Shown here: piece after piece, positions 23,360-36,600 of the stretch
How the letters are laid out: every line of letters begins with the position of its first letter
How positions within the stretch are numbered: position 1 is the stretch's first letter
Assembly: GCF_012273895.1 (NCBI RefSeq)
Contig: NC_052113.1
Location: forward strand, 3,400,195-3,464,194
Direction: 5' to 3'
From: Zerene cesonia
Taxonomy: Eukaryota > Arthropoda > Insecta > Lepidoptera > Pieridae
Length of the DNA: 64,000 bases
Made by a program: the position numbers and the translations under genes
The notes under the pieces: model-generated
What the model saw: the letters and a program-made list of their open reading frames with translations, nothing else
What the model was told of the DNA's origin: nothing
Databases searched by the model: none

Positions 23360-26247
23360 AAATAAGAACATATAATAATAACATTGTTTTATTAAGCAAT
23401 ATTCCAAAGTAAAGTTAGTAATACGCCATAACACAATGGGAGTGGTTATTTAATGTGCAGAGTAGTCAAGAAGTAGATGAAATTAGTCGAAAATATATTC
23501 TCATTTTCCTCAAAGTCTCGTAGAGGCGGCAATGTCAAAGAGTAGTAGAATAATATGTACTTGTGCAGTGTGCTTACAATAATGTTGGCAGTATTTTTTA
23601 ATTCAAACACCCCCTATAGTTGCTTAACTATTTACCTCAAATGTGAAAAGTGTTGCCGAAGATAAAGCTTCATTGTTTGTGTCGAGTATGGATGTTTATT
23701 TATTTATTTAGCGCAAGAGCTTCGAAGAGATGGAGAACTATTGTAACATTTCTTTAATTTGTTTCGGTATTTCAATGTAATCCTTCGTTTCATCAGAGTC
23801 TATATTTTTACTATATGATTCAAGTCACATCAGTACTCAGTATGTGTGCAACTCGCGATCTTTTTCTAGATTATGGTCAATATGTAAAATTTGGTTCATA
23901 AATATATTTCTGATTTTCCACAACACAGGTTTTCCCAGTGTGGGATCTATTGTCAAAATTACGTTATGAGCAATAATCAAGATTTTTATTTTCATTTTTG
24001 TATTAGCTACGTCCAGATTCATATTTCTGCCGTGGACTTCTATCATGGCGTATTCTTGTATCACAGTAATACCACAGATAATGTAATACTATACTAGGTA
24101 ATACCCAGTAATTTAAAAGGGTTTCCCANNNNNNNNNNNNNNNNNNNNNNNNNNNNNNNNNNNNNNNNNNNNNNNNNNNNNNNNNNNNNNNNNNNNNNNN
24201 NNNNNNNNNNNNNNNNNNNNNNNNNNNNNNNNNNNNNNNNNNNNNNNNNNNNNNNNNNNNNNNNNNNNNNNNNNNNNNNNNNNNNNNNNNNNNNNNNNNN
24301 NNNNNNNNNNNNNNNNNNNNNNNNNNNNNNNNNNNNNNNNNNNNNNNNNNNNNNNNNNNNNNNNNNNNNNNNNNNNNNNNNNNNNNNNNNNNNNNNNNNN
24401 NNNNNNNNNNNNNNNNNNNNNNNNNNNNNNNNNNNNNNNNNNNNNNNNNNNNNNNNNNNNNNNNNNNNNNNNNNNNNNNNNNNNNNNNNNNNNNNNNNNN
24501 NNNNNNNNNNNNNNNNNNNNNNNNNNNNNNNNNNNNNNNNNNNNNNNNNNNNNNNNNNNNNNNNNNNNNNNNNNNNNNNNNNNNNNNNNNNNNNNNNNNN
24601 NNNNNNNNNNNNNNNNNNNNNNNNNNNNNNNNNNNNNNNNNNNNNNNNNNNNNNNNNNNNNNNNNNNNNNNNNNNNNNNNNNNNNNNNNNNNNNNNNNNN
24701 NNNNNNNNNNNNNNNNNNNNNNNNNNNNNNNNNNNNNNNNNNNNNNNNNNNNNNNNNNNNNNNNNNNNNNNNNNNNNNNNNNNNNNNNNNNNNNNNNNNN
24801 NNNNNNNNNNNNNNNNNNNNNNNNNNNNNNNNNNNNNNNNNNNNNNNNNNNNNNNNNNNNNNNNNNNNNNNNNNNNNNNNNNNNNNNNNNNNNNNNNNNN
24901 NNNNNNNNNNNNNNNNNNNNNNNNNNNNNNNNNNNNNNNNNNNNNNNNNNNNNNNNNNNNNNNNNNNNNNNNNNNNNNNNNNNNNNNNNNNNNNNNNNNN
25001 NNNNNNNNNNNNNNNNNNNNNNNNNNNNNNNNNNNNNNNNNNNNNNNNNNNNNNNNNNNNNNNNNNNNNNNNNNNNNNNNNNNNNNNNNNNNNNNNNNNN
25101 NNNNNNNNNNNNNNNNNNNNNNNNNNNNAAGCGTGCATGAATAGTCATATACAAAAAGATTAGTTAAAGATATGAAAATAATATTTGTGATTGATATAAA
25201 TAAGTTACATTTTATTAGATGTACTTAAAATAGATTTTTGTTAAACGTTTAATAAAACTATAAAAAGCACTTCAGGATAGTGTTCAAATTTATATTTAAA
25301 CTCACTTTCACATACACATGTGTATTTGAAACTTAGAAACAGTAAACTTGTGTACACAAAACGACGTACTGCGACGACCAAATTCAAGTGTTACGAATTT
25401 AGCGCCATAAGTTGTAAACATGTCCAATCCCAAGTGTTCCGGTTATTATAACACGTAAGATTTAAAATTACTCACGTACTTATGGAATGTACGACCAAAT
25501 GTATATTTTTAATTTTGCTACATAATGTCGATAAAAAATAGTGATGTTCGGTGTCATAGTTGATAAGCACCGTAATACACCGTGACATGATGTCCACTTA
25601 CTAAGATACGCAATACCAAATCTTTGAATTTTTAGTGGACATCAAATTTCAGTGATCATCAAAACTTTGTTGATCACTTAATGTGTCAAAATTAGCCAAT
25701 AGCCCTGCAGTTTCAGTAAATGAGAACGATTTTTGTCTATGACAGTGACAGCTCCGATGAAATGAAATTTCAAATTAGTGATGTGCCAACTCGGGATAGT
25801 TTAAAATTCACGTAACTCGATTTGAACTCGAGTTTCAATAGGAATGCGCCAAGGCGGGAAAATTCAGACTCGCGTTAGAACAAATTCAAGTCGAATAAAT
25901 TCAAGTTAAGCGTAACTCGAGTTATCTTAAGCTAGTAACTGTAGCTGGCCCATGACTATATGAAATGTCAAACTCGAAGTGTCGAAATGACAACTGACAG
26001 TTGAACTGTTATGAGAATTGTGATTTGTGTGGATTTGTGATTGTGATTCATGCAATTGAATCCTTTGTTTACGATTGATTCCTCTGTAGAAAAATTTATG
26101 AGTCATTTCTAGTTTTTATTATAATTTACTTATCTTATTTAATAATTGTTATTACGATCATAAAGCTTTACACATTAAACAACTCTATGTTATTAATTAC
26201 ATATTACAGCGATTGATGAGGAATGGTTGTAAAAAATTAAATAAACC
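23360..26247. other. Intergenic region TMEM19 to SLC17-like
   Basis: No coding exon is seen. The region holds a 1000-N gap and AT-rich sequence. The 700 bp before the SLC17 start are less AT-rich and include GGCGGGAAAA (25853-25862), an E2F-like motif, and a short inverted repeat (TGATGTCCACT at 25588-25598, complement at 25634-25644). No core promoter could be placed. Confidence 0.5.
24129..25128. other. Assembly gap (1000 N)
   Basis: Exactly 1000 N. The flanks share no obvious sequence, so the true content is unknown. Confidence 0.99.
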
Positions 26248-29200
26248 ATGTCATTACCAATAGATGAAAGTCCTATAATAAACGAGGACATCGAAAACGA
26301 TGTAACGAGTAGTCGGAGATCTCTGGTTCAAACAGAAAGAGGTAGGATATGCTATTCTAATAATTTACAGTGTATGAACTTAATATTACCGGAAGAAATG
26401 TTTTTATTAATAATTTCTATTGTCCTACTTATGACCTACGTAAAACATCTGATTCATTGTTTTTGTAACATTGAATGAGTTTCAATTATTCTAATACTAT
26501 AACAATTTCCTACTTAGGAAAATAAATGTGTAAAATACTTAATCCAAATATTTACAATATTCTTTATATTGATTATAATAAAAGCAATGTTTTAGTTGAA
26601 GAAACAACAGGATGGATCAAAAGTCGTACTGTATTGGGAATAATGGGATTCCTTGGCTTTGCCAATGTGTATGCAATGAGAGTCAATCTCTCTGTTGCTA
26701 TAGTTGCAATGGTAAACTCAACAGCTCCAGTACCATCAAATGAGACTTTAGATGTATGTCCAGCATCACCATCCAGTAATAACTCAGTACCCACTGTATG
26801 TATACTTGTTTAATAAATCATGAGTGTAATTTATTTTTTCTTCAATTACCAGTTTATTATATAATATATAGTTCGGCCCTTGTTATAAAAATTATATCTT
26901 AAATTTGTCAACTAAATGTTTGTTGCATAAACTTAGAAAACAAACATATAATCTACTTATATATTACAAGATGTTTAAGCCCCTCAAAATAGCTCAAGGA
27001 GACTGAATTATTTCAAATAAACAATTATATTATTATATTATACAATTTTAATTTTAGATTTCTTGAATTTTAGAGACCTGGTGATTTTAACTGGAGTGCA
27101 GAACAACAGAGCATAATCCTAGGATCATTCTTTTATGGATATGTATTAACACAGGTAAAAATAATTTACAGCATAAAAATATTTTCAAGACCTAACAATG
27201 TAATTCCTAAAGCCATTCTAAGGCAATATTTACAGAGGGAATATTTGAGAATATATATTATCTTGTTTTTTTATAGTTTTTTATATCTAGTTAATTTGTT
27301 TATGTCTACATAATATATATAATTTTATTCATAAATCGTTAGGCCTTTGGTGTGTATTGTATATGACAATTTTCATTTTACAAATACTTTGTTGCTTAAA
27401 TTTATATAACCTATGCATAATTTAAAGTTGTTTTTCAACTGATCCAGAGTAATGTCATAAACTTGAAGAGTTTTTCTTAATATGAAAGCATTAATCTTAG
27501 GAATGACACATTTAAATTAAAAATTACTTCACAACTTGAATGCTACAAAAGTAACATTGAACTTTTGTTGTATAGATACCAGGAGGACGAATAGCTGAAA
27601 TATTTGGCGGGAAACTAGTGTATGGTGTGGGAGTATTATTAACTGCCATCTTCACAATTTTGAGCCCCATAGCAGCCTTTGTAGATTTCAAATTTTTCAT
27701 TGTGGTGCGAGTATTGGAAGGGCTTGGTGAGGGGGTGACATATCCAGCCATGATGGCTATGCTTGCGAGATGGATTCCACCGTTGGAGAGATCTAAATTT
27801 GCAGCTATTGTATATGCAGGTTAGGTTTAATATTAATGTTTACTTGTGAATTATTGTATTCTGTGGTAGTTTTGAAAAATATTGTGAAATTTGTTAAATG
27901 TTAAGAAACTAATAAGAATCTAGTCTATAATTTCACATAAAGACAAAATATATAATAATTTCCAACAAATTAAATAAAACAACTCTTTAAAATATTATTA
28001 TAATAGTAACAATATATAACTCTATAAAACTTTTTACATAATAATAATTTTTCTCAAAAAAAAACTAAAAAATTATCAGAACTGGACAGAATTTAAATGG
28101 GACCACATGAGAGGTACAGAGGTACCAGCTTTGAAATAAAAAAAGAATCATCAGCTCACCCCTTATAAAGTTATGAGGTAACAACAAAAACAAAAAATAC
28201 AGTCAAATTTAGAACCTCCTCCCTTTGAAATTGGTTAAAACTTTCTTGAAAGTAAATAATTACACATTAATTTAAAATATTAAACCTAACAAATGAAGAA
28301 ATCTAATAATTGTGTTTACTAGTTAAACATAAAAAATACTGTAAGTACAATAGTATTATCTCATAGTCATTAACATAGTATGATACTGGGACAGTTGCTT
28401 TCAAGGTTAACAGTATTGCATGCAATATTATCAGTTAATTCACTTTTTATAAATATTTTACGTTAATTTTAACACAATTCTCACTATTGTCTGAACTAAT
28501 TGGTAAAATAATTTTATGTGACGTTTATGTTTATATCTATTTTTATCAATTGCTCATATCAGAACTAGGCCAAATTTAAATAGAACAACATGGGAGGCAC
28601 CAGCTTTCAAATAAAAGAAAAATCATCGAAATCGGTTCACCCATTCGAAAGTTCCAAGGTTCCTAACTTCCTCTAATTGAATCTTTTTGTATGTGAAAAA
28701 ACCCATTCACTACAGGACATTAGCAAAATTTAATTTTTAGTTTTATAGCATTGAAATGCTTTATAAATGAGAAATTTTGAAAGAATAGAAAAAATTTCTA
28801 TAAACCTAATAGAATAAATTTTCTATTCTTTCAAAATTTCTCATTAGCAAAATTGTTGCAACACATTATAATTAAAATATTGTGCTTATTACATATTTTT
28901 AAATTTCTTTATACATGTTCCAGGTTCCAATATTGGCACAGTAATATCCTTACCAATATCAGGGTGGTTATGCACATTAGAATTCGGGGGTGGCTGGCCC
29001 CTTTGCTTCTATTTATTTGGAGGTCTTGGAGTGCTATGGTTTATCGCTTGGATGTTTCTAATATATGATACGCCACAAAAGCATCCAAGAATATGTCCCA
29101 AGGAGGTGGAATACATTACACAAACAATTGGACCACAGGTAATTTATTGTTATGTTTCTAGCTTATTTTTTTGTAGGAAATGTTGATATTCTTCCATCAT

Positions 29201-32200
29201 ATATTACTAATAATAGCTTTCCCTTTAATTCATTACTTTCATTGTAATTCTGGACTTTTGAAAATATATCACAACCCAGATTATATTTAAAAGATATTTT
29301 AAGTTGGTAATTGATAAGTGATGATTCATTTAGCAGATGTAAGCGAAATAACTATGTACAACACAATGCTTTGGCATAATTATTAAACTTATTTAGAACA
29401 CATTTGTATCAATATAATACTTACTTATATTATAAATGCTTACTTATATTATACTTACTTATATTATGAATGTGTCTTTGTTTATTATGATATGGTATAA
29501 TTTTTGTGTCTAGAGATAGTTTAGACTTAGAGGCTTGAGAGTGATATAGGCTAATTATTACTCCCATGGAAACTTCCTTTGACCATTAGGGCACCTTCCC
29601 TAGCTACTTGGTACATATTTAATCATTTTTGAAACCATGTCAATATTTGTCTATTGAGCACCCCACACGTTTTTAAGTAGTTTTAATATGAGATAATTAC
29701 TTTTGCTGTATTGAAATATTGATTTCAAACACATATAACTTGCAGTAGTTATTACCTGTGCACCTCGCCCACATCGTAAAAGGAAATTACCATGGCAATG
29801 ATGTGTTTTGCTGCTGAATAAGTAGACAATATTGCTCTCTACCTTCCTAACTATCTCCAATCTAATATTTTCTCGCGAAGTTCTGATGGGTTCTCCTACT
29901 TTATACTATTACTTTACACAGTGGGCTGCCTGGAAGGGATCACCCTTCAGTGATAAGAATGCTTCTTGTGCTGGTCTAGTTATAGGTCTTTTTTTTCAAA
30001 GTGTAATTTATAAATAAAAATGAGATATCAAAATATATATTTGATACTGAACAGGATGACAAGCCGTCAATGTCGATACCATGGTCTAAATTCCTCACCT
30101 GTTTACCTCTATGGGCTATATTGATAGCGCAGTGCGGCCAATCGTGGCTTTTCTACACTCAACTAACTGAATTACCCACATATATGAACAATATACTGCA
30201 CTTTGATATTGTATCTGTGAGTATGCATTTTTTTATTATATTGTGTTTATTATATATATACCATTTTCAAGCAAGTTATAGAATATGAAAATTCTGAAAA
30301 CATCTTAATTTACCTATTTAAATGTTTCTGTGTAATTTTTTCCTTTATGTTAAACTTTTTTAAGCACCATAATCTATATAATTAAAATATTAATAGAGAC
30401 CATTATAAACAATAGTGTCTCCAAGTATCATTTTAATTGGTTACTTCTGATTGCCTTTTTAATCTGATTGTTATAATACATTTTACAAGAACACATATTT
30501 TAAATTTTACCGGACTTCACAAAGCTTATATCTCCATGTCCCACGTTACTTCTTGTCACCCCCCCCCCCTTCCTTTAACGACCTGTGACGTAATTTATCG
30601 ATGAGCTCATGTCATAAAAATAAAGAGACAAGAAAAAAAATATTTATGTATTTCATGTTTTCAGAATGCAAGATTGTCCGCTCTGCCATATCTGACAGCG
30701 TGGATAGCGGGCATAATTATAAGTGTCTTCGCTGACTGGCTGCTGGCCAAAGGGTGGATATCACGACTGAACAGTATGAAACTATGGAATACAGTAGGTA
30801 AGACTAATGGCATAAATCTTAATATATATATACATTACATGTCACCTTGTTCGTCTGCGATGGGCTCCTAAATTACTCAACCGATTTTAATCAAATCTGC
30901 ACTTTATGTACAGTTCGATCCAAATTAAAGGATGGGATAGATGTTATGTCAATAACGGTAAGTGACGCCAGCCGGGGCGTCTAGTATTATATAATACTAT
31001 CTGTACGCTACGGTTTCACCGCAAAATTAATATAAAACTATCATAATTATCTATGGCCGTCACCAGGGGGAGAGAAGTTTCCCGGGTTCAGACAAAAATT
31101 GTGATTTTTTAAAGTTAGAGCATTAAAAAAAAACATTAAACTTATTTTTTGGCTATACCGTTAGCAACACGATAAAAGGCCCCTTGGAAAAGCTTTCTCT
31201 GTGCTTATTTTTCCATTCTTTATTGTTTTTCTTAATCTAGTTTATCTTTTTTAAATTTCTTAAATTCCCAATACCAAAGTCTAACTCCCGTGTAATTATC
31301 ATCTACTTATCCATATATATATATATGTTTTTTCTCAGCGGCGTTCATCCCAGCATTCGGTTTGCTGGGCATCGCGTGGGCGGGCTGTGACCGCATCGCT
31401 GTCATGTTATTGCTCAGTATAACTTCAGCGTTTGGAGGCGCTGTATACGCTGGTAAGTAATTGTACTTGTATTTTAACACACTTTTGTAGCTTCATTTGT
31501 ATGTTTGTATGTTTTTATTTATTAATTCCAAAATAAAACTACAATAAAATTATTATCTAAACAAATAGCGGTCTTATCGCTATATAGCAATTTCTTACAG
31601 ACAAACAAACGTGCCGTCATGGTCATATCAATTGAGTGATGCAAATTGATTAAACAACCGACACAAATTCAATGTATAATAATGTACTATTTAATATTCA
31701 GGTAATCAAATGAACCACATCGACCTGTCGCCGCAGTTTGCGGGCACAATGTACGGGATAACGAACGCCGCTAGTAACATATGCGGTTTCATGGCGCCCT
31801 ACGTTATTGGACAGATCATTAGTTCAGACCAGGTATTTGAATGAATAAATGAATGAAATGGAATGAATGAAATATCCTTTATTGCACACATAAAACAATA
31901 ACATAAGAAAAAAAGGATATTTGTTTGATTATGTAAAGTAAAATAAAATGCTTTATTGCTAATAAGACTGTGACAAGAAAATAGTACATTAAAAAAGTAA
32001 ACAAAAGGCCTTATCAATAGATATCTCTACCAGGCAACCCTTAAAATAGAAGGAAATTTATAAGCAGTCAGCAAAAAATTATCTTTATTACATGACATCT
32101 ATAAGTTTATAAGGTCTTTTTATATTAGAACTAACCCACTCCTGTCATTAAAATGAAATATATTATGAATCAATCAAGTGTTTCGATGTTTGTATATCTA

Positions 32201-32803
32201 ACGCAACATCAAAACAAAACAGGAACATGTTATTTTATATATTCTCATTTCTCAGTACTCATTCCCTAAACTAGACTATAATATTGCACATATATCAATG
32301 ATAGAATAAATCACAGTATAAATCTTTTTTGATTGTTCCAAATATGTGAATGAATTGTCCTCCACCCACCCCCATCACCCTTAGTTAAGAAACAAGAGTT
32401 TAATATTCTTTTTATATATGTATATCAATCATTATCTTTAACAGCAAACACTGGGCCAGTGGCGCGAGGTGTTCTACTTAGCAGCGGCCATTGATCTCGG
32501 TGCAAATTTATTTTATTTATTCTTCGCAAGTACAGAGGAACAGGTAAATATATGTATTTCAAAATCGAATTAAAAATAGAAAGTAAATAGCAAGATTTGG
32601 TAAAAATCCTAAAATAGAACTGAATAATGATGTGATTTTAACTATTGCAAAAACTGAACGATAAAATTATATAGATGAATCTTTATCCCAAAAAAATACT
32701 CGTATATTTTATAAGAATTTATTTCCAGGATTGGTCTCGGCCAGACAGCGACGATATGACAGCATCAGCTCCAGTAGAGAGTATATTATTCCCCGAATCT
32801 TAG
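26248..32803 (+). CDS. SLC17 family sialin-like organic anion transporter
   Basis: This is a major-facilitator transporter of the SLC17 family, closest in visible motifs to sialin (SLC17A5), which moves sialic acid or acidic amino acids across lysosomal and vesicle membranes. Eleven exons (26248-26341, 26596-26795, 27074-27154, 27576-27819, 28924-29138, 30055-30216, 30665-30797, 31339-31452, 31702-31832, 32445-32543, 32729-32803) join in frame to 515 residues; sialin has 495. TM1 ends in MRVNLSVAIVAMV (R60). A luminal loop follows with sequons at N72, N80 and N93. Then come SFFYGYVLTQIPGGRIAEIFGGK, RVLEGLGEGVTYPAM (R170, E173, E177) and PPLERSK (193-199). The N-terminal DESPII (6-11) sits where sialin has its DRTPLL lysosomal sorting signal. 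Met185 replaces a His that is conserved in sialin and the VGLUTs. Substrate is not predictable from sequence alone. Confidence 0.9.
28075..28215 (+). mobile_element. Interspersed repeat, copy 1 in SLC17 intron 4
   Basis: TTTAAATGGGACCACATGAG, TACCAGCTTTGAAATAAA, AATCATCAGCTCACCCC and AAAAATACAGTCAAATT occur in order. The same series, diverged, recurs at 28555-28680. Confidence 0.6.
28555..28680 (+). mobile_element. Interspersed repeat, copy 2 in SLC17 intron 4
   Basis: TTTAAATAGAACAACATGGG, CACCAGCTTTCAAATAAA and ATCGAAATCGGTTCACCCAT match copy 1 at 28075-28215 in order and strand. Confidence 0.6.
28766..28845. repeat. Perfect 27-bp-arm inverted repeat upstream of SLC17 exon 5
   Basis: The arm 28766-28792 (AATGAGAAATTTTGAAAG...) is the exact reverse complement of 28819-28845, with a 26-nt loop that pairs further with one gap. 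It ends 78 bp before the exon 5 acceptor. Confidence 0.85.
30835..30995 (+). mobile_element. Diverged family D-like repeat in SLC17 intron 7
   Basis: It shows ACATGTCACCTTGTTCGTC, CAACCGATTTTAATCAAATC, ATGGGATAGATG and GCCAGCCGGGGCGTCTAGTA, matching the order of landmarks in family D. Confidence 0.5.
31841..32045 (-). mobile_element. 3' end of a non-LTR retrotransposon (reverse)
   Basis: AATATCCTTTATTGCACACA and a second GCTTTATTGCTAATAAGAC, followed by ATATCTCTACCAGGCAACC, are landmarks of a LINE 3' UTR common in insects, here on the minus strand in SLC17 intron 9. GAATGAATGAA microsatellite sequence borders it. Confidence 0.5.
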
Positions 32804-33694
32804 GGGATAATATGCGCGTCTGCACAATATGATACCGCGGTTTGAGTAGTCCTCCGTTGCCAGATGTTGTACGATGACAAGACGTTTTGTTTTCGAAATT
32901 TGAATCTCGAATTCTGTTTTGTCTTTCTTAACTGTCATTTTGCCATTTTGGTATATTTTTTTTATTTCATATATGCTAGTGATCGATTATTTTTGGCCAT
33001 GTGATACTTTATGGTTATAATATTGTCATGCGATATTTTTATTAATATCCTATATTCTATTTAATTGTAGTTTGCAATTAACATATTTAAACTTGCCCTT
33101 AATTTTAAAATTATACTTATATTATATCAACTTAGATACAATAAATCTTTAAAATATTGATTGTACGGCAACTGGCTATTGACGACGGATTTTAGAAGTG
33201 TACGATTGCAGTGCAGGCACGTTTTTAGATGAATGTTATAGTAATCATAGTGAAACAAGAGAAGTGAGCTACTTGAATTAAACCAATCAGGAAGCGCTGA
33301 TATGAAAAATGACATTTTATTATCCAATCAGATGTACTTGTTAGCTATATATTGAGACTTGTTAATTTATGTAGATGATAAATAGTCGATAGACTTATAT
33401 CTCTCACACAAATCATATAATTCCTAATTAGATATAATAATATATATAAATTCTATGCGTGATACGAGATATGATACGAGTGTCGAATATAAAGTATTTT
33501 TGGCATGTATATTTTTATAGAGAAGGTGCTAAAGTTTGTATGAGTCAATGTTAAAATTATTAGAAATATCATAACAGTTATTTATTCGGAATCTTCATTA
33601 CTAATGCATTTTCATAATTTTATAGACGTTTTCGCTCTCATATTTAAAAAATTCATACCATAAATTTCTCATGCCTGTATGTTCCTATAATAAA
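32804..33694 (+). other. Probable 3' UTR of the SLC17-like gene
   Basis: AT-rich sequence follows the TAG stop. Candidate AATAAA poly(A) signals lie at 33140-33145 and 33689-33694. No repeat family members were noticed here, so the UTR could extend further. Confidence 0.5.
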
Positions 33695-36600
33695 TTATTA
33701 ATGATATCTACTAATTTTTAATTCAACAATATAAAACTTGAAATACTAATAATAATTAATTTAATAGCCGTTTATTTTTCATAATTCAATTGCACTCATA
33801 TTACCAGTGCATGAATCATAGCAGTACTCCATTGCATGGGACATAGCGAAGAAATTGATAAAAGCATGCTTTTTATGAAATTTTTGACCTTCCAGTCTCA
33901 CAATTTTTTAATGTGGAAATATCGTATGAAAGGGTTAATAAAAAAAATGTTAAATGGACGATCAGGGACATTATTGGCAGGATGTGAAATAGCCCTTAAT
34001 CATTTAACAGCTTAAAAACGTGGTGCTCTAATACAATAATAGTGGCACAGATGATGCCACTGCCAAAGACTTTTGAAGTATTTTTTTTTCATCAATTATT
34101 CATTCGTAGATATAGAGTAGGAGGTAGTTTGGAAAACTTTTTGATATCAATTGTGTTTTCAGTTAAACGACTGTGATGCAAGTGTATGCGAATGTGAATA
34201 TAAGATGCTTTATAATTAAAAAAAAAATACGTATACGTAAGATTTTTTAATTAATTCTAGTAATGTCTAGAATCAGTTCTTGAAGACAGTTTAAATTTAT
34301 GGCAACAATGTTATAACGGAAATTCGTTTGGCTGTAATAAAATTATATTCGCAATTAATTATTGAAAAATCCAACTTGTTTTTTTTATTGTAGAACTTTA
34401 AAGGCAACATTTTTTATAGCGCTTAATATTTGTTGATGTGGTCACTTAGTGCATGTTGCATGCAATATTTGCGATTGATGAATAATGGTTTAACCATTCA
34501 ATATTTAAGATTTGTTCTTAATGGAATCATTAATTATCTACTTTTATTTAAATTGTTCGATCTATCGCAAACGTAAGTTTCCTCCGTTTGTTCGCACCTT
34601 AGGCTATCCGGTACAAATATTTATTTTATTTATTAATGGCTGTTTTAACTTATAGCTAAGGGCTTTTTAATCCCAAAGCGTTAATTGTAATTGTGATTTT
34701 AATGCATTTTCATGACATTAATCTGTACGCTGTATTTTGTGTGACACGAATTTTTCATTTAAATATTTACGACAAAATTGACCATGTGTCTTCATTGTTT
34801 GATTTAAATCCGTTTTGAGTGTTTAATCATAATCAATAAATTATACGGATACTACTTAACATATCGAAATTTTTCAGACGAAATTTTACTATTTTTCTAA
34901 AGAAATAGGTATCTTGTAATAACTATAAATATCATTAATTATGCAGAAAGCAACTCTGTCGATTAGCGTTATTTCATTTCCTATAAATTGTAAATCTATT
35001 CCTTTAGTTTAAATTGTGTTGCTTCCTTTTATGAGCTTATTGTTTTTTTAGAAGGTAATAGAAAAAATGCGGTACGAAGGACCGTTAGCTAATTTGTTAT
35101 TTAATCATTCCAGTAAATAATTTTTAAATAGTTAAAATGGCACAGTATTCGTTTGTGATGAGCTACTAATCAAATATTTATAATAATTTTTATCATCTGC
35201 GATCGTAGTTACACGTTTTTGTATGCGAATTTTGTCATAAGTTTTGTAAAGTAATATTAATTGACAATATAATCTATTTTTTCTGATATTTTATAAACCG
35301 TTTTGAAAAAAAATCCATATTTGTAAATTTCGCGATCATTTTTGCTGCCCAATGTGTTATATCCTGTATATGAAAAAAAAATTAAAATTATGTAGGTTGA
35401 CTTAAGATTTATAATATTATATACATTGCATGATTTTAACACGAGAAAGTATTCGTGCAGGATACTGAATGTTTTAAAACTTTTAAAGTTTTATGCTGTG
35501 ATTAAGTAATGTATTAAACTTAATCAATTTAATTACGTTTAACCAAATAAAAGATGTATATCTGTAAGGATATTAACCGTTTTGTCTTTATGTAAGTAAT
35601 AAATATTAATGAAATAAATTATCTGATAAATTATCAGTGCATTATGGTCTGTATTTTATGTAATACACCTAATTTTACACCGGCCTTTATAAGGGGTAAA
35701 AATAAAATTTTTAAATTATGAAATTAGTATACTCTTGAACAATTGAAATTTTTAATGTTAAAAAATGAATCTCTAAATACGTAGTAGGTATGCACGTACT
35801 TTCGTGTATTATTTATAATATAAATTTGTTTTACCGTGTAAAGTGAAACAAATTTATAGATAGATACTCGTGCTTATAACATGAAATTGTATATTATACT
35901 AAAACGATACTGTTATATAAATTTTATCCAATGTCTACATATGTAAGTAAATGTATTTTTGTAGAGCATTCGAAAATAAATTTCAAAAAATTACACGGTT
36001 ATTTATTTATTCCCGCCGCATGCATTTTGTTACGAAAATGTGTCGATGCATGATGATACGCAAGATGCTACGTTAGTTTTTTTGCGAACGAATTTTCTCG
36101 CTTCGGTCCGATAAAATTATAGGTTGGGGTACAGTGAAATAGGGGTTCAGACGAATTCTGTGGCAATCTTTACACTATCAGCGACGCCTGACGCCAACGG
36201 TGATTATCGCAAAAAACTAATGTTTGTTTTCGCCTCGAGTATTTTGTACGGTTGTAACATTTATCACCTTACGAGCCTGGATGGTGTATAATCACGCAGT
36301 TTGTGATTTCATAGTCATTTAACGAGTGCAGGTGCGACATTCTTGTGCATCGATGTTACGATAATTTGCAATATTTAAATTGCTAAAGGTGTCAAAATAC
36401 ATTAACAGCTCTTAAGGAGAGTTTTTTAATATTAATGTAGTGGCAGAATGGCAATTACATTGCCGATTACCCTCAATAGCCAAAATACGTAGAGGCAGGT
36501 CTTGCGCTTTTTTTAATTTTGTTTTATAATAATAAGGTAAGTCTTTTCTTGCTTAACCACAGATTTTTACGTAACTATATATATCTTGTGTATATAAAAT

